Assembly: GCA_964446495.1 (NCBI GenBank)
Contig: CAYUOY010000003.1
Span: 1 to 64,000 of the forward strand
Length of the DNA: 64,000 nucleotides
Reading direction: 5' to 3'
DNA from: JAADHU01 sp964446495
GTDB taxonomy: Bacteria; Pseudomonadota; Gammaproteobacteria; Steroidobacterales; Woeseiaceae
Shown in pieces: positions 39,189-48,570 of this stretch (the first letter of the stretch is position 1; each line of letters opens with the position of its first letter). Below the pieces are notes generated by a model that searched no databases, was not told the DNA's origin, and saw nothing but the letters and a program-made list of their open reading frames with translations. Both the position numbers and the translations under genes were made by a program.

Positions 39189-40795
39189 TCGATGGTGGCC
39201 GGTGGCTTACCGGATATGTCGTAAGTGACGCGGGAAATTCCATCAATCTCATTAATGATACGTAAAGACACAAGCTCGAGAAATTCATAGGGCAGGTGCG
39301 CCCAGCGCGCAGTCATAAAATCCACCGTTTCCACCGCCCGCAATGCGATCACGTAGTCATAACGTCGTCCGTCTCCCATGACGCCCACTGACCGTACCGG
39401 CAGAAAAACGGCGAAAGCCTGACTGGTTTGGTTGTACAGGTCGTGGCGGTGCAGTTCCTCGATAAAAATGTTGTCAGCCAGTTGCAATAGCGAGACAAAT
39501 TCCGGCCGCACCTCTCCCAGTACCCGCACGCCCAGACCCGGCCCTGGAAATGGGTGTCGATAGACCATCTCGCGGGGCAGCCCGAGTTCCATACCAATCT
39601 TGCGAACTTCATCCTTGAACAACTCGCGTAGCGGCTCCACCAATCGCATGCGCATATTTTCCGGCAGTCCGCCCACGTTGTGGTGTGACTTGATGACGTG
39701 CGCCTTGCCGGTCGACGTACCGGCTGACTCAATAACGTCAGGATAAATCGTGCCTTGCGCCAGCCACTCGATGTCTTGCAGTTTCGCCGCCTCCTCTTCA
39801 AAAATTTCGATGAACAAACCACCAATGATCTTGCGCTTTTCCTCCGGATCGTCGATGCCCTGTAGCGCTGCGAAGTACCGATCCGCCGCGTTGACACGAA
39901 TAACATTGACGCCCAGATGTTCCGCGAATGTCTCCATCACCTGGTCACCTTCACGCAACCTGAGCAGACCATGGTCGACGAAAACGCACGTCAACTGGTC
40001 GCCAATCGCTTCGTGCAGCAGCGCAGCAACCACGGACGAATCCACTCCGCCGGAAAGACCCAGCAATACCTGGCCCTCGCCCACCTGCTGGCATACTGTC
40101 GCAATCGCATCCCTGACGATCGTGCCCGGCGTCCATGCCTCCGGGCAGGCGCATATGTCGCGCACGAACCGTTGCAGGATGTGCTGGCCTTGCAGGGTAT
40201 GTGTGACCTCCGGGTGAAACTGCACACCGTAGTAATGGCGTTCCCTGTCTTCCATGGCCGCCAGCGGTGAGTTCGCGCTGCGGCCAGCGATATCAAAGCC
40301 GGGCGGCACCGATTCAACCCGGTCCCCGTGACTCATCCACACTTTGAGCAACGGCGGCGAGGTCGCCTCCGCATCCGACAAACCTGCAAGCAGTTCCGAT
40401 TCCAGCGGCTCAAGCTCCGCATAACCGAACTCTCGATGCGCCGATGCCGCCACTTCGCCACCAAGCTGTGCGGCCATCGCCTGCATGCCATAGCATATTC
40501 CCAGTACCGGTACGCCCAGCTCAAACACGGCCGGCGACACTCGCGGTGGCTGTTGCAAGTTGACCGATTCCGGTCCGCCGGAAAGGATGACGCCGGATGG
40601 TCCGAAATCGCGCAACGCCGCCTCGTTCATATCCCAGGGATGAACTTCCGAATAGACGCCGCATTCGCGGACTCGCCGGGCGATGAGTTGCGTGTACTGG
40701 CTACCGAAATCCAGGATGAGGATTCGATGCGCGTGGATATCGGCTTTTTGGTTTGCCGGGATTGGCTGATTCATTGGATCGCTGTCGCTAGTCAT
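39179..40795 (-). CDS. guaA: GMP synthase (glutamine-hydrolysing)
   Basis: 538 residues. Amidates XMP to GMP. The class I amidotransferase domain has the nucleophile Cys in VLGICYGMQAMA and the His/Glu pair in YGVQFHPEVTHT. The ATP pyrophosphatase domain has LLGLSGGVDSSVVAALLHEA. The C-terminal dimerisation domain ends in GISRVTYDISGKPPATIEWE. The annotated ATG precedes a second Met at residue 8; the amidotransferase proper starts at HRILILDFGSQYTQLIARRV. It lies 71 bases after guaB with a hairpin in between. Confidence 0.97.
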   Translation of the reverse strand: MTSDSDPMNQPIPANQKADIHAHRILILDFGSQYTQLIARRVRECGVYSEVHPWDMNEAALRDFGPSGVILSGGPESVNLQQPPRVSPAVFELGVPVLGICYGMQAMAAQLGGEVAASAHREFGYAELEPLESELLAGLSDAEATSPPLLKVWMSHGDRVESVPPGFDIAGRSANSPLAAMEDRERHYYGVQFHPEVTHTLQGQHILQRFVRDICACPEAWTPGTIVRDAIATVCQQVGEGQVLLGLSGGVDSSVVAALLHEAIGDQLTCVFVDHGLLRLREGDQVMETFAEHLGVNVIRVNAADRYFAALQGIDDPEEKRKIIGGLFIEIFEEEAAKLQDIEWLAQGTIYPDVIESAGTSTGKAHVIKSHHNVGGLPENMRMRLVEPLRELFKDEVRKIGMELGLPREMVYRHPFPGPGLGVRVLGEVRPEFVSLLQLADNIFIEELHRHDLYNQTSQAFAVFLPVRSVGVMGDGRRYDYVIALRAVETVDFMTARWAHLPYEFLELVSLRIINEIDGISRVTYDISGKPPATIEWE

Positions 40796-40838
40796 TCATC
40801 AATGAGGGAATGGTCGAATTTACTTGAATAGTCCGGGC

Positions 40839-40869
40839 TAGTGGTCCAACCGGGCAGGTTGGACTACTA
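40839..40869 (-). terminator. Hairpin at the guaB stop, inside guaBA
   Basis: TAGTGGTCCAACC and GGTTGGACTACTA form a 13-bp stem with one mismatch and a five-base loop. The stem contains the guaB stop codon. No T tract follows, so it may act as a processing or stabilising hairpin or a weak attenuator between guaB and guaA. Confidence 0.4.
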
Positions 40870-42336
40870 GGTAGAGCTTCGATAATTTGGTGCTTCTTTG
40901 GTTATCGCAACGTCGTGTACATGGCTCTCCGCCATTCCCGCCGAAGTGATCTTAATAAACTGGGGCCGGGTGCGCATCTCCTCGATATTGCGGCTGCCGG
41001 TGTAGCCCATCGCCGCGCGAACGCCGCCAATTAGTTGATGCACGATAGCTATCACGGAACCCTTATAGGCAACGCGTCCCTCAATACCCTCGGGAACCAG
41101 TTTTTCCAGCTCCTCGGTCGCGTCCTGAAAATATCGATCGGATGACCCATGACTCTGCCCCATGGCGCCGACCGATCCCATGCCTCGATACGATTTATAG
41201 GAACGCCCCTTGTAGAGTTCGACTTCGCCCGGTGACTCTTCGGTTCCGGCAAATAAACTGCCAATCATGATGGAGTGAGCACCGGCGACCAGTGCCTTCG
41301 CTATATCGCCGGAGAAACGTATTCCACCATCGGCGATCAGCGGCACACCGCTTGCTCGCAGCTCTTTCGCAATCTCGGCAACAGCAGAAATCTGCGGCAT
41401 ACCAACTCCGGATACGACTCGCGTGGTACATATGGATCCAGGCCCAATACCCACTTTCACGCCGGTGGCGCCCGCCTCGACCAGTGCCGCGGCCGCGTCG
41501 CCGGTAACGATATTGCCACCAACAATCTGCAGCTCCGGATAGGTTTTCGCCGTACGCCGAACGCGATCCAGCACGCCTTTCGAGAAACCATGTGACGTGT
41601 CGACAACGACAACATCAACACCGGCCGCGACCAGGGCCTCCAGGCGTTCATCGGTATCCTTGCCGGTACCGACTGCCGCGCCCACGCGCAATGCGCCGCG
41701 TTCGTCTTTACAGGCTCTCGGAAAATCGGATGCCTTCTGGAAGTCCTTGGCGGTAATCATGCCCCGCAACTCAAAATTATCCCCGACTACCAGTACCTTC
41801 TCGATTCGATACTTGTGCAACAACGACATGACCTCGTCATCGTCCGCGCCCTCCCGGACCGTCACCAGGCGATCCTTCGGCGTCATTACGGTCGAGACCG
41901 GTGCATCCAGATTGGTCTCAAAGCGCAAGTCGCGATGGGTGACGATACCAATGGTTTCATTGCCCTCGACGACCGGGACGCCGGAGATACCCAGCGCACG
42001 AGTCAACTCAATGACTTCACGAATCGTCTTGTCCTGGGACACGGTAATCGGATCTTTGACGATGCCACTTTCGAATTTCTTGACCCGCAACACCTCCCGG
42101 GCCTGATTCTCAGGTGACATGTTTTTGTGGATAATGCCCATGCCGCCTTCCTGCGCCATCGCAATCGCCAGTGGCGACTCCGTGACCGTGTCCATGGCCG
42201 CTGACAGCAAGGGAATATTCAGCCTGATCTCCGCCGTCAGTTGGGTCGATAAATCAACTTCGCGTGGCAGCACATCGGAGTACGCGGGCTGCAGCAGGAC
42301 ATCGTCAAATGTCAGGGCTTCTTTGGCTATCCTCAT
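40867..42336 (-). CDS. guaB: IMP dehydrogenase
   Basis: 489 residues from the ATG with AGAGG upstream (MRIAKEALTFDDVLLQPAYS). Oxidises IMP to XMP with NAD+. It shows tandem CBS domains (about 95-205), the catalytic loop GIGPGSICTTRVVSGVGMPQ with the thioimidate Cys, the flap region RGMGSVGAMGQSHGSSDRYF and the C-terminal VRAAMGYTGSRNIEEMRTR. An in-frame extension to 42534 has no homology and overlaps the divergent xseA start, so it is rejected. First gene of guaB-guaA-tadA. Confidence 0.97.
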   Translation of the reverse strand: MRIAKEALTFDDVLLQPAYSDVLPREVDLSTQLTAEIRLNIPLLSAAMDTVTESPLAIAMAQEGGMGIIHKNMSPENQAREVLRVKKFESGIVKDPITVSQDKTIREVIELTRALGISGVPVVEGNETIGIVTHRDLRFETNLDAPVSTVMTPKDRLVTVREGADDDEVMSLLHKYRIEKVLVVGDNFELRGMITAKDFQKASDFPRACKDERGALRVGAAVGTGKDTDERLEALVAAGVDVVVVDTSHGFSKGVLDRVRRTAKTYPELQIVGGNIVTGDAAAALVEAGATGVKVGIGPGSICTTRVVSGVGMPQISAVAEIAKELRASGVPLIADGGIRFSGDIAKALVAGAHSIMIGSLFAGTEESPGEVELYKGRSYKSYRGMGSVGAMGQSHGSSDRYFQDATEELEKLVPEGIEGRVAYKGSVIAIVHQLIGGVRAAMGYTGSRNIEEMRTRPQFIKITSAGMAESHVHDVAITKEAPNYRSST

Positions 42337-42494
42337 AGGACCTCTTCGCAGATGACGCTCGGGCGGGTAAACGGTCAATTGTACGCGGACAGGATTTTTC
42401 AGTAAACGCCTGACAACACCTGATGGCCGCTGAGTCGCATTTTTTTCTCCGTGTCCTGCGCACTGGCCAGGGACAGGTTCGCTATACTGGGGCA

Positions 42495-43865
42495 ATGGAC
42501 GATTTTGAGCTCGAAGCGACGCCGCAAACGGCAATCAGCGTAACGGAACTGAACCGCACCGTGCGGACGCTCATTGAACGCGGTGTGGGTCGGGTCTGGG
42601 TCGAGGGAGAAATGTCCAATCTGGCCCGGCCTGCCTCCGGGCACCTCTATTTCAGCCTCAAAGACGATGCAGCCCAGGTACGCTGTGCGTGGTTCCGCCA
42701 GCGACAGCGATCACCCACCATCAATCTGAAAAATGGTGATAAGTTGCTGGCATACGGCAAGGTCAGCCTGTATGAGGCACGAGGTGATTATCAGCTCATC
42801 GTGGAACGACTTGAAGCGGCCGGTGAAGGTGAATTGCGGCGACGGTTCGAGGAACTCAAGCGAAAGCTCGCCGCCGAGGGCTTGTTTGATGAGGCGCTGA
42901 AAAAGCCGCTACCAACACTTCCGCACTGTATCGGTGTCATTACGTCACCGAGCGGCGCGGCCGTGCGCGATGTACTCAGTGTACTGCAGCGACGATTTCC
43001 GGCCATACCGGTCGTTGTCTACCCCGTGGCAGTTCAGGGAGATGCCGCCGCGCCCGAGATTTGCGCCGCGCTTTTACTGGCGGCACGTCGCGCGGAATGT
43101 GATGTGCTCATACTTGGCCGGGGCGGTGGCTCGCTGGAGGACCTGTGGGCATTCAACGAGGAGGCGGTGGCAAGAGCCATTTACGACTGTCCACTCCCTG
43201 TCATTAGCGCGGTGGGCCACGAAGTTGATTTCACCATCGCCGATCTGGTCGCTGACTATCGGGCTCCCACGCCCTCCGGAGCCGCCGAGATCGTGGTCCC
43301 CGACCAGCGCGAGTGGCAGCGCCATTTTGCGCTGGCATGCAAGCGCTTCAGTGGGCATATGCAACGACTGCTGGAGGACCGCTATCAGAAACTCGACTGG
43401 CTGGCACGTCGATTGCGACAATGCAGCCCACAAGCAACCGTCACCCGGCAAGGCGAGCAACTACAAGGTTTACGTAAGACCCTGGCGACCGCGATGCGCA
43501 CCGACCTGATGCGACGGAGCCGAGCCATCGAACGTATCGAGTCCCGACTCCGCCAGCAATCCCCTGCCGCCCGCCTGCAAAGAATGGCACTGCGACTGGC
43601 ATCGCTTCGGCAGCGTCTGAATGCCGGTGCCGAAGCCTCGATTGCGGCCACCGCCAACCGACTGGCGTTGTCATCACGCGCACTGCAAGCCATCAGCCCT
43701 TTGGCGACACTCGAACGGGGCTACGCGATCGTGAGCGACACCGAAGGCCGGGCAATAACAGACGCGGGCGCCATAACGAAAGGCAGTGTCATTGAAGCGA
43801 GACTAGCCCACGGCCGAATCGAAGCCATCGTAAGCAAGACCGGCAAGGATGACATGCCCAACTAA
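42495..43865 (+). CDS. xseA: Exodeoxyribonuclease VII large subunit
   Basis: About 456 residues. Degrades single-stranded DNA together with XseB, which is not in the window. N-terminal OB fold: ISVTELNRTVRTLIERGVGR, VWVEGEMSNLARPASGHLYF, SLKDDAAQVRCAWFR. Catalytic core: IGVITSPSGAAVRDVL, ILGRGGGSLEDLWAFNEEAV and PVISAVGHEVDFTIADLVAD. A long coiled C-terminal region ends in LERGYAIVSD. The ATG (MDDFELEATPQ) is preferred to an upstream in-frame extension to 42423. Divergent from guaB as in E. coli. Confidence 0.95.
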   Translation: MDDFELEATPQTAISVTELNRTVRTLIERGVGRVWVEGEMSNLARPASGHLYFSLKDDAAQVRCAWFRQRQRSPTINLKNGDKLLAYGKVSLYEARGDYQLIVERLEAAGEGELRRRFEELKRKLAAEGLFDEALKKPLPTLPHCIGVITSPSGAAVRDVLSVLQRRFPAIPVVVYPVAVQGDAAAPEICAALLLAARRAECDVLILGRGGGSLEDLWAFNEEAVARAIYDCPLPVISAVGHEVDFTIADLVADYRAPTPSGAAEIVVPDQREWQRHFALACKRFSGHMQRLLEDRYQKLDWLARRLRQCSPQATVTRQGEQLQGLRKTLATAMRTDLMRRSRAIERIESRLRQQSPAARLQRMALRLASLRQRLNAGAEASIAATANRLALSSRALQAISPLATLERGYAIVSDTEGRAITDAGAITKGSVIEARLAHGRIEAIVSKTGKDDMPN

Positions 43866-43905
43866 GGTGCTCTACCGCACCACCAGCAAGTGTCGCTATG
43901 ACCGG

Positions 43906-43988
43906 GCGGACCGATGTCTGCGGTGGGCGTCCGCGATCGAGTCAAGGCTCTCCGAGTGAGCGGACGCCCACCGCAGACATCGGTCCGC
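43906..43988. repeat. Long perfect palindrome, dispersed repeat copy 1
   Basis: Arms at 43906-43934 and 43960-43988 are 29-base perfect inverted repeats around a 25-base loop. The central 37 bases (43929-43965) recur identically, in reverse orientation, at 62375-62411. It lies between the convergent xseA and metX genes and could also stop transcription from both sides. Confidence 0.85.
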
Positions 43989-44040
43989 AATCCCACCCGA
44001 CCCGACACCCCTGCCTCCTCACGCATTCTTCCAGCCGCCG

Positions 44041-45132
44041 TCAGCCGTCAAGAAACCGACAAATTACCGGCCTAAACGCGTCCATATCCACCAAAAACGA
44101 ATCATGCCCGCGATTACAGTCCAATGGCACGAATTCGACCTCATCGACAACGGCCGACAAGCCCTCCGCCATCTCCTGTTGCTGGTGAATCGGAAACAGA
44201 ATATCCGTGCGCACGCCAATCACCATAGCCCGCTCCAGCCGCAATTTACTAAAGCCTGCGGCCAGCGAACCACCGTGCTCGGCCAGGTCGAATAAATCCG
44301 ATGCGCGCGACAAATACAGATAACAGTTCGGATCGAATTGCCCGGTAAACTTCTGCGCATGGGATTCGAGGTAAGACTCGATGGCGAAATCACCAAAAAA
44401 CTGATCACCCGCGTGGCCCTCGGACAGCATTCGCTCACGGCCGAACCGCTCCTCCCACTCCTCGGCGGAGCGATAGGTGATCATGCCGAGTTTGCGCGCG
44501 AGGCGCTGACCGCTAATGGGTGGGTTGTCCAGCGAGTAGTGACCACTATCCCACTTCGGATCCTGTCGAATCATCTCCCGCTGCAGCGAACGCACAGCAA
44601 TGGAAAATGGCAATGCCCGGGCCGACGACGACACCGAAAGGAACGATGTCGTAAATTCGGGATGCCTGACACAAAAGGCCAATGCACTCATGCCGCCCAT
44701 CGAACAGCCGATCGTGGTGTGAATTCGCTCCAGCCCCAGCGCCTTGACCACCTCGTAGCCACCGTCCGCCACATCTTCAAGCGTTAGCACGGGGAACTCC
44801 AATCGATAACGCTTGCCAGTCACCGGGTTGATCGATGCCGGGCCAGTCGAACCGTAGCAACTACCCAGCGAGTTAATGCAGATAATGAAAAAACGATCAG
44901 AGTCGAGCGGCAGCCCGGAGCCGATCATATCCTCCCACCAGCCCGTGGCCTGGTTAGCCGGCGACGACGCCGCATGGGCCGACGGCGACAATCCGGTAAA
45001 CAAGAGAATGGCGTTATCACCTTTGCCCTGCAGTTCTCCCCAGGTCTCATAGGCAATGGTTGGCGATTCCAGAAAGCCACCGCGATGCATCGGAAACTGA
45101 CCGCTAACGTTGATCGTCCTGGTTGCGCTCAT
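44041..45132 (-). CDS. metX: MetX-family O-acyltransferase, possibly serine O-succinyltransferase
   Basis: 363 residues, alpha/beta hydrolase fold. The catalytic triad is visible: nucleophile in TIGCSMGGMSAL, Asp in GVRTDILFP, His in NRGHDSFLVD. The family acylates homoserine (methionine synthesis). The motifs LSPSAHAAS, GWWEDMIG, NSLGSCYGSTGPAS and FSIAVRSLQREMIRQDP resemble, from recall, the Xanthomonadales subgroup re-assigned as L-serine O-succinyltransferase in cysteine synthesis. cysE is missing from its common place by trmJ/isc, which agrees with this but does not prove it. It is 12 bases downstream of der on the same strand. Confidence 0.88.
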   Translation of the reverse strand: MSATRTINVSGQFPMHRGGFLESPTIAYETWGELQGKGDNAILLFTGLSPSAHAASSPANQATGWWEDMIGSGLPLDSDRFFIICINSLGSCYGSTGPASINPVTGKRYRLEFPVLTLEDVADGGYEVVKALGLERIHTTIGCSMGGMSALAFCVRHPEFTTSFLSVSSSARALPFSIAVRSLQREMIRQDPKWDSGHYSLDNPPISGQRLARKLGMITYRSAEEWEERFGRERMLSEGHAGDQFFGDFAIESYLESHAQKFTGQFDPNCYLYLSRASDLFDLAEHGGSLAAGFSKLRLERAMVIGVRTDILFPIHQQQEMAEGLSAVVDEVEFVPLDCNRGHDSFLVDMDAFRPVICRFLDG

Positions 45133-45144
45133 CTCGCCTCCTGC

Positions 45145-46545
45145 CTATTTCTTGACGTGTTTCATCAACCGTTCACGCTTGCGCTGTTGTCGTGGCGTTA
45201 GTTTGTTGCGTCGGCCTTTGAAGGGATTCTTGCTGGTTTTGAAAACCAGTCGAACGGGTGTGCCCTGGAGATGGAACAACTTGCGAAATCGATTCGCCAG
45301 ATAGCGTCGATAAGCATCGGGCAGTCGTTCGGTTTGATTGCCATGAACAACGATCACCGGTGGATTCCGGCCACCCTGGTGTGCGTAACTCAGTTTGATA
45401 CGTCGCCCCCTGACCAGCGGCGGAGCATGCGCGTTTACCGCATCCGCCAGTGCCGTGGTCAGAGCCGTGGTCGCCAAATCCCGTGTCGCCGCTTTGTAAG
45501 CACGTTGAGCCGCCGGCAATAAATCGCCAACGCCCGTGCCATGCAATGCAGAAATCGTATGTTGTTCGGCAAATTCAAGGAATGGCAGGCGACGGTCTAG
45601 CTGATCTCTTACATGGCGTCGTTTGTCCGGATCCAGCCCGTCCCACTTATTGGTCACAACGACCATCGCACGTCCACGCTCGACGGCCAGACCCATAAGA
45701 CTGACATCCTGTTCCGTGACACCCTCTTGCGCATCCAGCACCGCAAGCACTACCTGAGATCGCTCCATGGCCTGCAATGCTTTGATAATACTAAATTTCT
45801 CGATAGTTTCATGGACCTTCGACTTGCGTCGGACGCCGGCGGTATCGACCAGGATATAGTGTCGACCATCACGTTCGAAGGGTACGGCGACACTGTCGCG
45901 GGTCGTTCCAGGCTGGTCGAACACGACCAGCCGCTCCTCGCCCAAGAGGCGATTGATGAGCGTGGATTTGCCTACATTGGGTCGGCCAATCACGGCAATT
46001 CGAAGTTCCTTGCCGCCGGCGTCTGCCGCTGCTTCGTCATCCGGCACCTCGTCCGTCACATACGGCGCGAGCACCTCGTCCATCAATGCCGAGACTCGAT
46101 CCCCATGTGCGGCAGACACAGCAACCGGGTCCCCGACACCCAGTCCGTGAAACTCACCGGTGGCAATGGCCTTATCAAGGCCTTCGGCCTTGTTGGCCAC
46201 CAGCCAGCTCTTTTTGGCGTGCTTGCGGGCCAGTTCGGCGACGTGCTCATCAGCCGCAGTAAGCCCGCTGCGGCCGTCAACCATGACGATGGCAACATCG
46301 GCCTCCTGCAAGGCAATCACGGTTTGCTCAACCATGAGTTCACTGATGCCGCTTTCGCCACCCGCCACACCGCCGGTATCAATGACCAGGTAGGGGATCG
46401 GGCCCACTTTGCCGAAGCCGTACTGCCGGTCCCGGGTCAGACCCGGATAGTCCGCCACCAGCGCGTCACGCGACCGTGTCAGACGATTAAATAATGTTGA
46501 TTTGCCAACATTGGGTCGGCCGATGAGTGCGATAACAGGAAGCAT
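45145..46545 (-). CDS. der: Ribosome biogenesis GTPase Der (EngA)
   Basis: 466 residues. Two tandem GTPase domains are followed by a KH-like domain, acting in 50S subunit assembly. G1: GRPNVGKSTLFNRLTRSRDA, DTGG, ANKAEG. G2: GRPNVGKSTLINRLLGEER, VDTAGVRRKSKV, TNKWDG. The C-terminal part shows YRRYLANRFRKLFHLQGTPV and a basic tail. The ATG (MLPVIALIG) is chosen because Der proteins start there; an extension to 46653 runs into the bamB gene. Order bamB-der matches E. coli. Confidence 0.96.
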   Translation of the reverse strand: MLPVIALIGRPNVGKSTLFNRLTRSRDALVADYPGLTRDRQYGFGKVGPIPYLVIDTGGVAGGESGISELMVEQTVIALQEADVAIVMVDGRSGLTAADEHVAELARKHAKKSWLVANKAEGLDKAIATGEFHGLGVGDPVAVSAAHGDRVSALMDEVLAPYVTDEVPDDEAAADAGGKELRIAVIGRPNVGKSTLINRLLGEERLVVFDQPGTTRDSVAVPFERDGRHYILVDTAGVRRKSKVHETIEKFSIIKALQAMERSQVVLAVLDAQEGVTEQDVSLMGLAVERGRAMVVVTNKWDGLDPDKRRHVRDQLDRRLPFLEFAEQHTISALHGTGVGDLLPAAQRAYKAATRDLATTALTTALADAVNAHAPPLVRGRRIKLSYAHQGGRNPPVIVVHGNQTERLPDAYRRYLANRFRKLFHLQGTPVRLVFKTSKNPFKGRRNKLTPRQQRKRERLMKHVKK

Positions 46546-46570
46546 TGGATGGGCCCGACGCCATGCTGGC

Positions 46571-47773
46571 TCAGGTTTCCTCTTCGGCGTCGTCTGTTTT
46601 AACCGGACGTTTCGGTTGCCTGACCCGGTACGCCGCAATGACGCCCGATTCATTTTGTACGATCAGGTTGCCACCAATAACAACAGGTGCCGCGGAAATC
46701 ATGCCCTTGCCGACACGAATACGCGCGACTGGCGTACCATCCGCACTGTCGAAAAAATGTACATAACCTTCAAAATCTCCGACGGCAACGGCCGTATCGA
46801 AGGGCACCGGTGCTGTTGGCTCGCGCCGCACCAATGCCGTTTGACGCCATACTTCAACGCCATCGCGACGCTTCAGTCCGATCAACTCACCGGTGTCGCT
46901 CAGAGTGTAAATATTCTCCCAGTCGGCACCAATCCCGGCAAAGCTCGATATTTCCCGAACCCACAGAATCTGACCGGACTCGGCGGCCAACGAAGCCAGC
47001 CGACCCTGGTAACCCACGGCGTAAACATCCTGGCCGACCACGGCAATGGCACCGTCAACATCGGATAGTCGTTCCAGGTCTGAACGCCCCTTGGGTGGCG
47101 ACAGCACCGATTCCCATTCGACGACCCCGTCATCCAGGCCGGCTGCCAACAAACGGCCGTTATCGAATCCGGCAATGACCGTCGTGCCGACAATAACCGG
47201 ATTCGCCGTTCCGCGCAGCGTCAGCGGTGGCGTCGGCTGCTCCAGCAACCAGCGCTCCGTGCCATCGAACAAGGCGAATCCGCGTAATTTGCCGTCGATC
47301 GTTGCGACGATGACGGTATCGTCCTTGATCAACGGCGGTGCCACCGATTCACTCTCGATGTTGATGCGCCACAACTCGGTTCCGTCTGTCGCTTGCAGGC
47401 AATACACGTCACCCTGCAAGCTGACCACGACTATGCGATTTTCGCCAACACCAGGACCGGCACTCAATTCCTGCTCGAGTTCGGTTTGCCACAATCGCGT
47501 GCCTTTTTGCGGATTGAATGCGGTAATCACGCCATCGAAACTAGCCGCATAAATTCTGGCTCCGTCGCCCGCCGGCTTAAGTGACAGTCGCAGAAACTCG
47601 CTGCCACCGCCAACTTTTCCCGACCACATCTTCTTGATATCGAGGGTCTGGTCGACGTCGAGCAATTTCGTGGGCTCAAGCTCCTTGTCATCATCATTGT
47701 TGCCAAACAAACTGCAGGCCGACAGTGAAACGGCCGCAATGCTCGCCAGTAAAAGATGATTGACGAATCTCAC
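46571..47773 (-). CDS. bamB: Outer membrane assembly lipoprotein BamB
   Basis: 400 residues. Lipoprotein signal ending SLSAC, then an eight-bladed beta-propeller of PQQ-like repeats (DGVITAFNPQKGTRLWQTEL, DVYCLQATDGTELWRINIES, GQILWVREI, GYVHFFDSADGTPVARIRVG). It is part of the BAM complex that folds outer membrane proteins. The ATG overlaps the yfgM stop (ATGA) and the gene lies 25 bases before der. Confidence 0.95.
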   Translation of the reverse strand: MRFVNHLLLASIAAVSLSACSLFGNNDDDKELEPTKLLDVDQTLDIKKMWSGKVGGGSEFLRLSLKPAGDGARIYAASFDGVITAFNPQKGTRLWQTELEQELSAGPGVGENRIVVVSLQGDVYCLQATDGTELWRINIESESVAPPLIKDDTVIVATIDGKLRGFALFDGTERWLLEQPTPPLTLRGTANPVIVGTTVIAGFDNGRLLAAGLDDGVVEWESVLSPPKGRSDLERLSDVDGAIAVVGQDVYAVGYQGRLASLAAESGQILWVREISSFAGIGADWENIYTLSDTGELIGLKRRDGVEVWRQTALVRREPTAPVPFDTAVAVGDFEGYVHFFDSADGTPVARIRVGKGMISAAPVVIGGNLIVQNESGVIAAYRVRQPKRPVKTDDAEEET

Positions 47774-48519
47774 TCGCTGGTCTCCTCACCGGCAGACGCA
47801 TTCGCGGCCTCTTCTTCCACAACCGCCGCCGCCTCATCTGCTTCGCCGCCAGCCGCCGGGTCGGCGGCAAGAGTGGCCGGCGCCGTACCAGCGGGCAAGT
47901 CAAAAATTTTCATTTGCACCAGTGCCGAGTCCAGAACCTGGGCGGCGTTTGGATCCGCGAGGGCGGCCTGATAAGACGCCTCCGCATCCTGATACTGCCC
48001 TTTCGCGAAATAAGCATCCCCGATCAATTCATTGAACCGGGCGGCGAACCCGCTGCTCGCCTGGCCCTCGAGCAATGCCAGAACTTCGTCTGCTTTGTTC
48101 TGATAGAGCAGGATCTTGGCCAATCGAATGCGACCTACCTGTTTGAAATCGATGTTGTTGCCATCGCTCAGAAGATCTCGCAATACGGCCGCCGCGTCTT
48201 CGTCCCTGCCCTGACCCATGTACACACGTGCCATGGCCAGGCGAGCTTCGTCGGCGTAAATCGTTTCCGCGTAATCAGCATAAATATCCGTCGCAATGAC
48301 TTCCGCTGGTTCGAGTCGGTCCTCTGCCACCTCATCCACCAGTAATTCGTACAACGCCGAGGCTTCAAGCTGAGTGTCGAGCTGGCTGCTTTTCCATTGA
48401 TTGAATCCGAAGATACCGCCAACACCCAGCACCAGACCGGCTATCACGTAGCTGCCATTTTCTTTCCACCAGGCGCGCATTTCTTCAAGTTGTTCTTTCT
48501 CTGAAAGTGTTTCGTCCAC
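47770..48519 (-). CDS. yfgM: YfgM-like ancillary SecYEG translocon subunit
   Basis: About 249 residues. Short cytosolic N-terminus (ETLSEKEQLEEMRAWWKENG), one TM helix (YVIAGLVLGVGGIFGF, about 23-40), then periplasmic TPR-like repeats (EARLAMARVYMGQGRDEDAA, ARFNELIGDAYFAKGQYQDA). The Ala/Glu-rich C-terminus is low complexity. The GTG is chosen because AAGG lies nine bases upstream; a TTG six codons earlier is less likely. The family links the Sec translocon with periplasmic chaperones. Coupled to bamB. Confidence 0.9.
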   Translation of the reverse strand: MDETLSEKEQLEEMRAWWKENGSYVIAGLVLGVGGIFGFNQWKSSQLDTQLEASALYELLVDEVAEDRLEPAEVIATDIYADYAETIYADEARLAMARVYMGQGRDEDAAAVLRDLLSDGNNIDFKQVGRIRLAKILLYQNKADEVLALLEGQASSGFAARFNELIGDAYFAKGQYQDAEASYQAALADPNAAQVLDSALVQMKIFDLPAGTAPATLAADPAAGGEADEAAAVVEEEAANASAGEETSE

Positions 48520-48570
48520 GATTGTGCCTTCTCTCAATTATCAGGCCCGGCGTCGGGCCAATCAGTAAAA

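Noticed and set aside
45613..46494. 293-codon frame antisense to der
   Set aside because: Mirror of the highly conserved Der GTPase frame.
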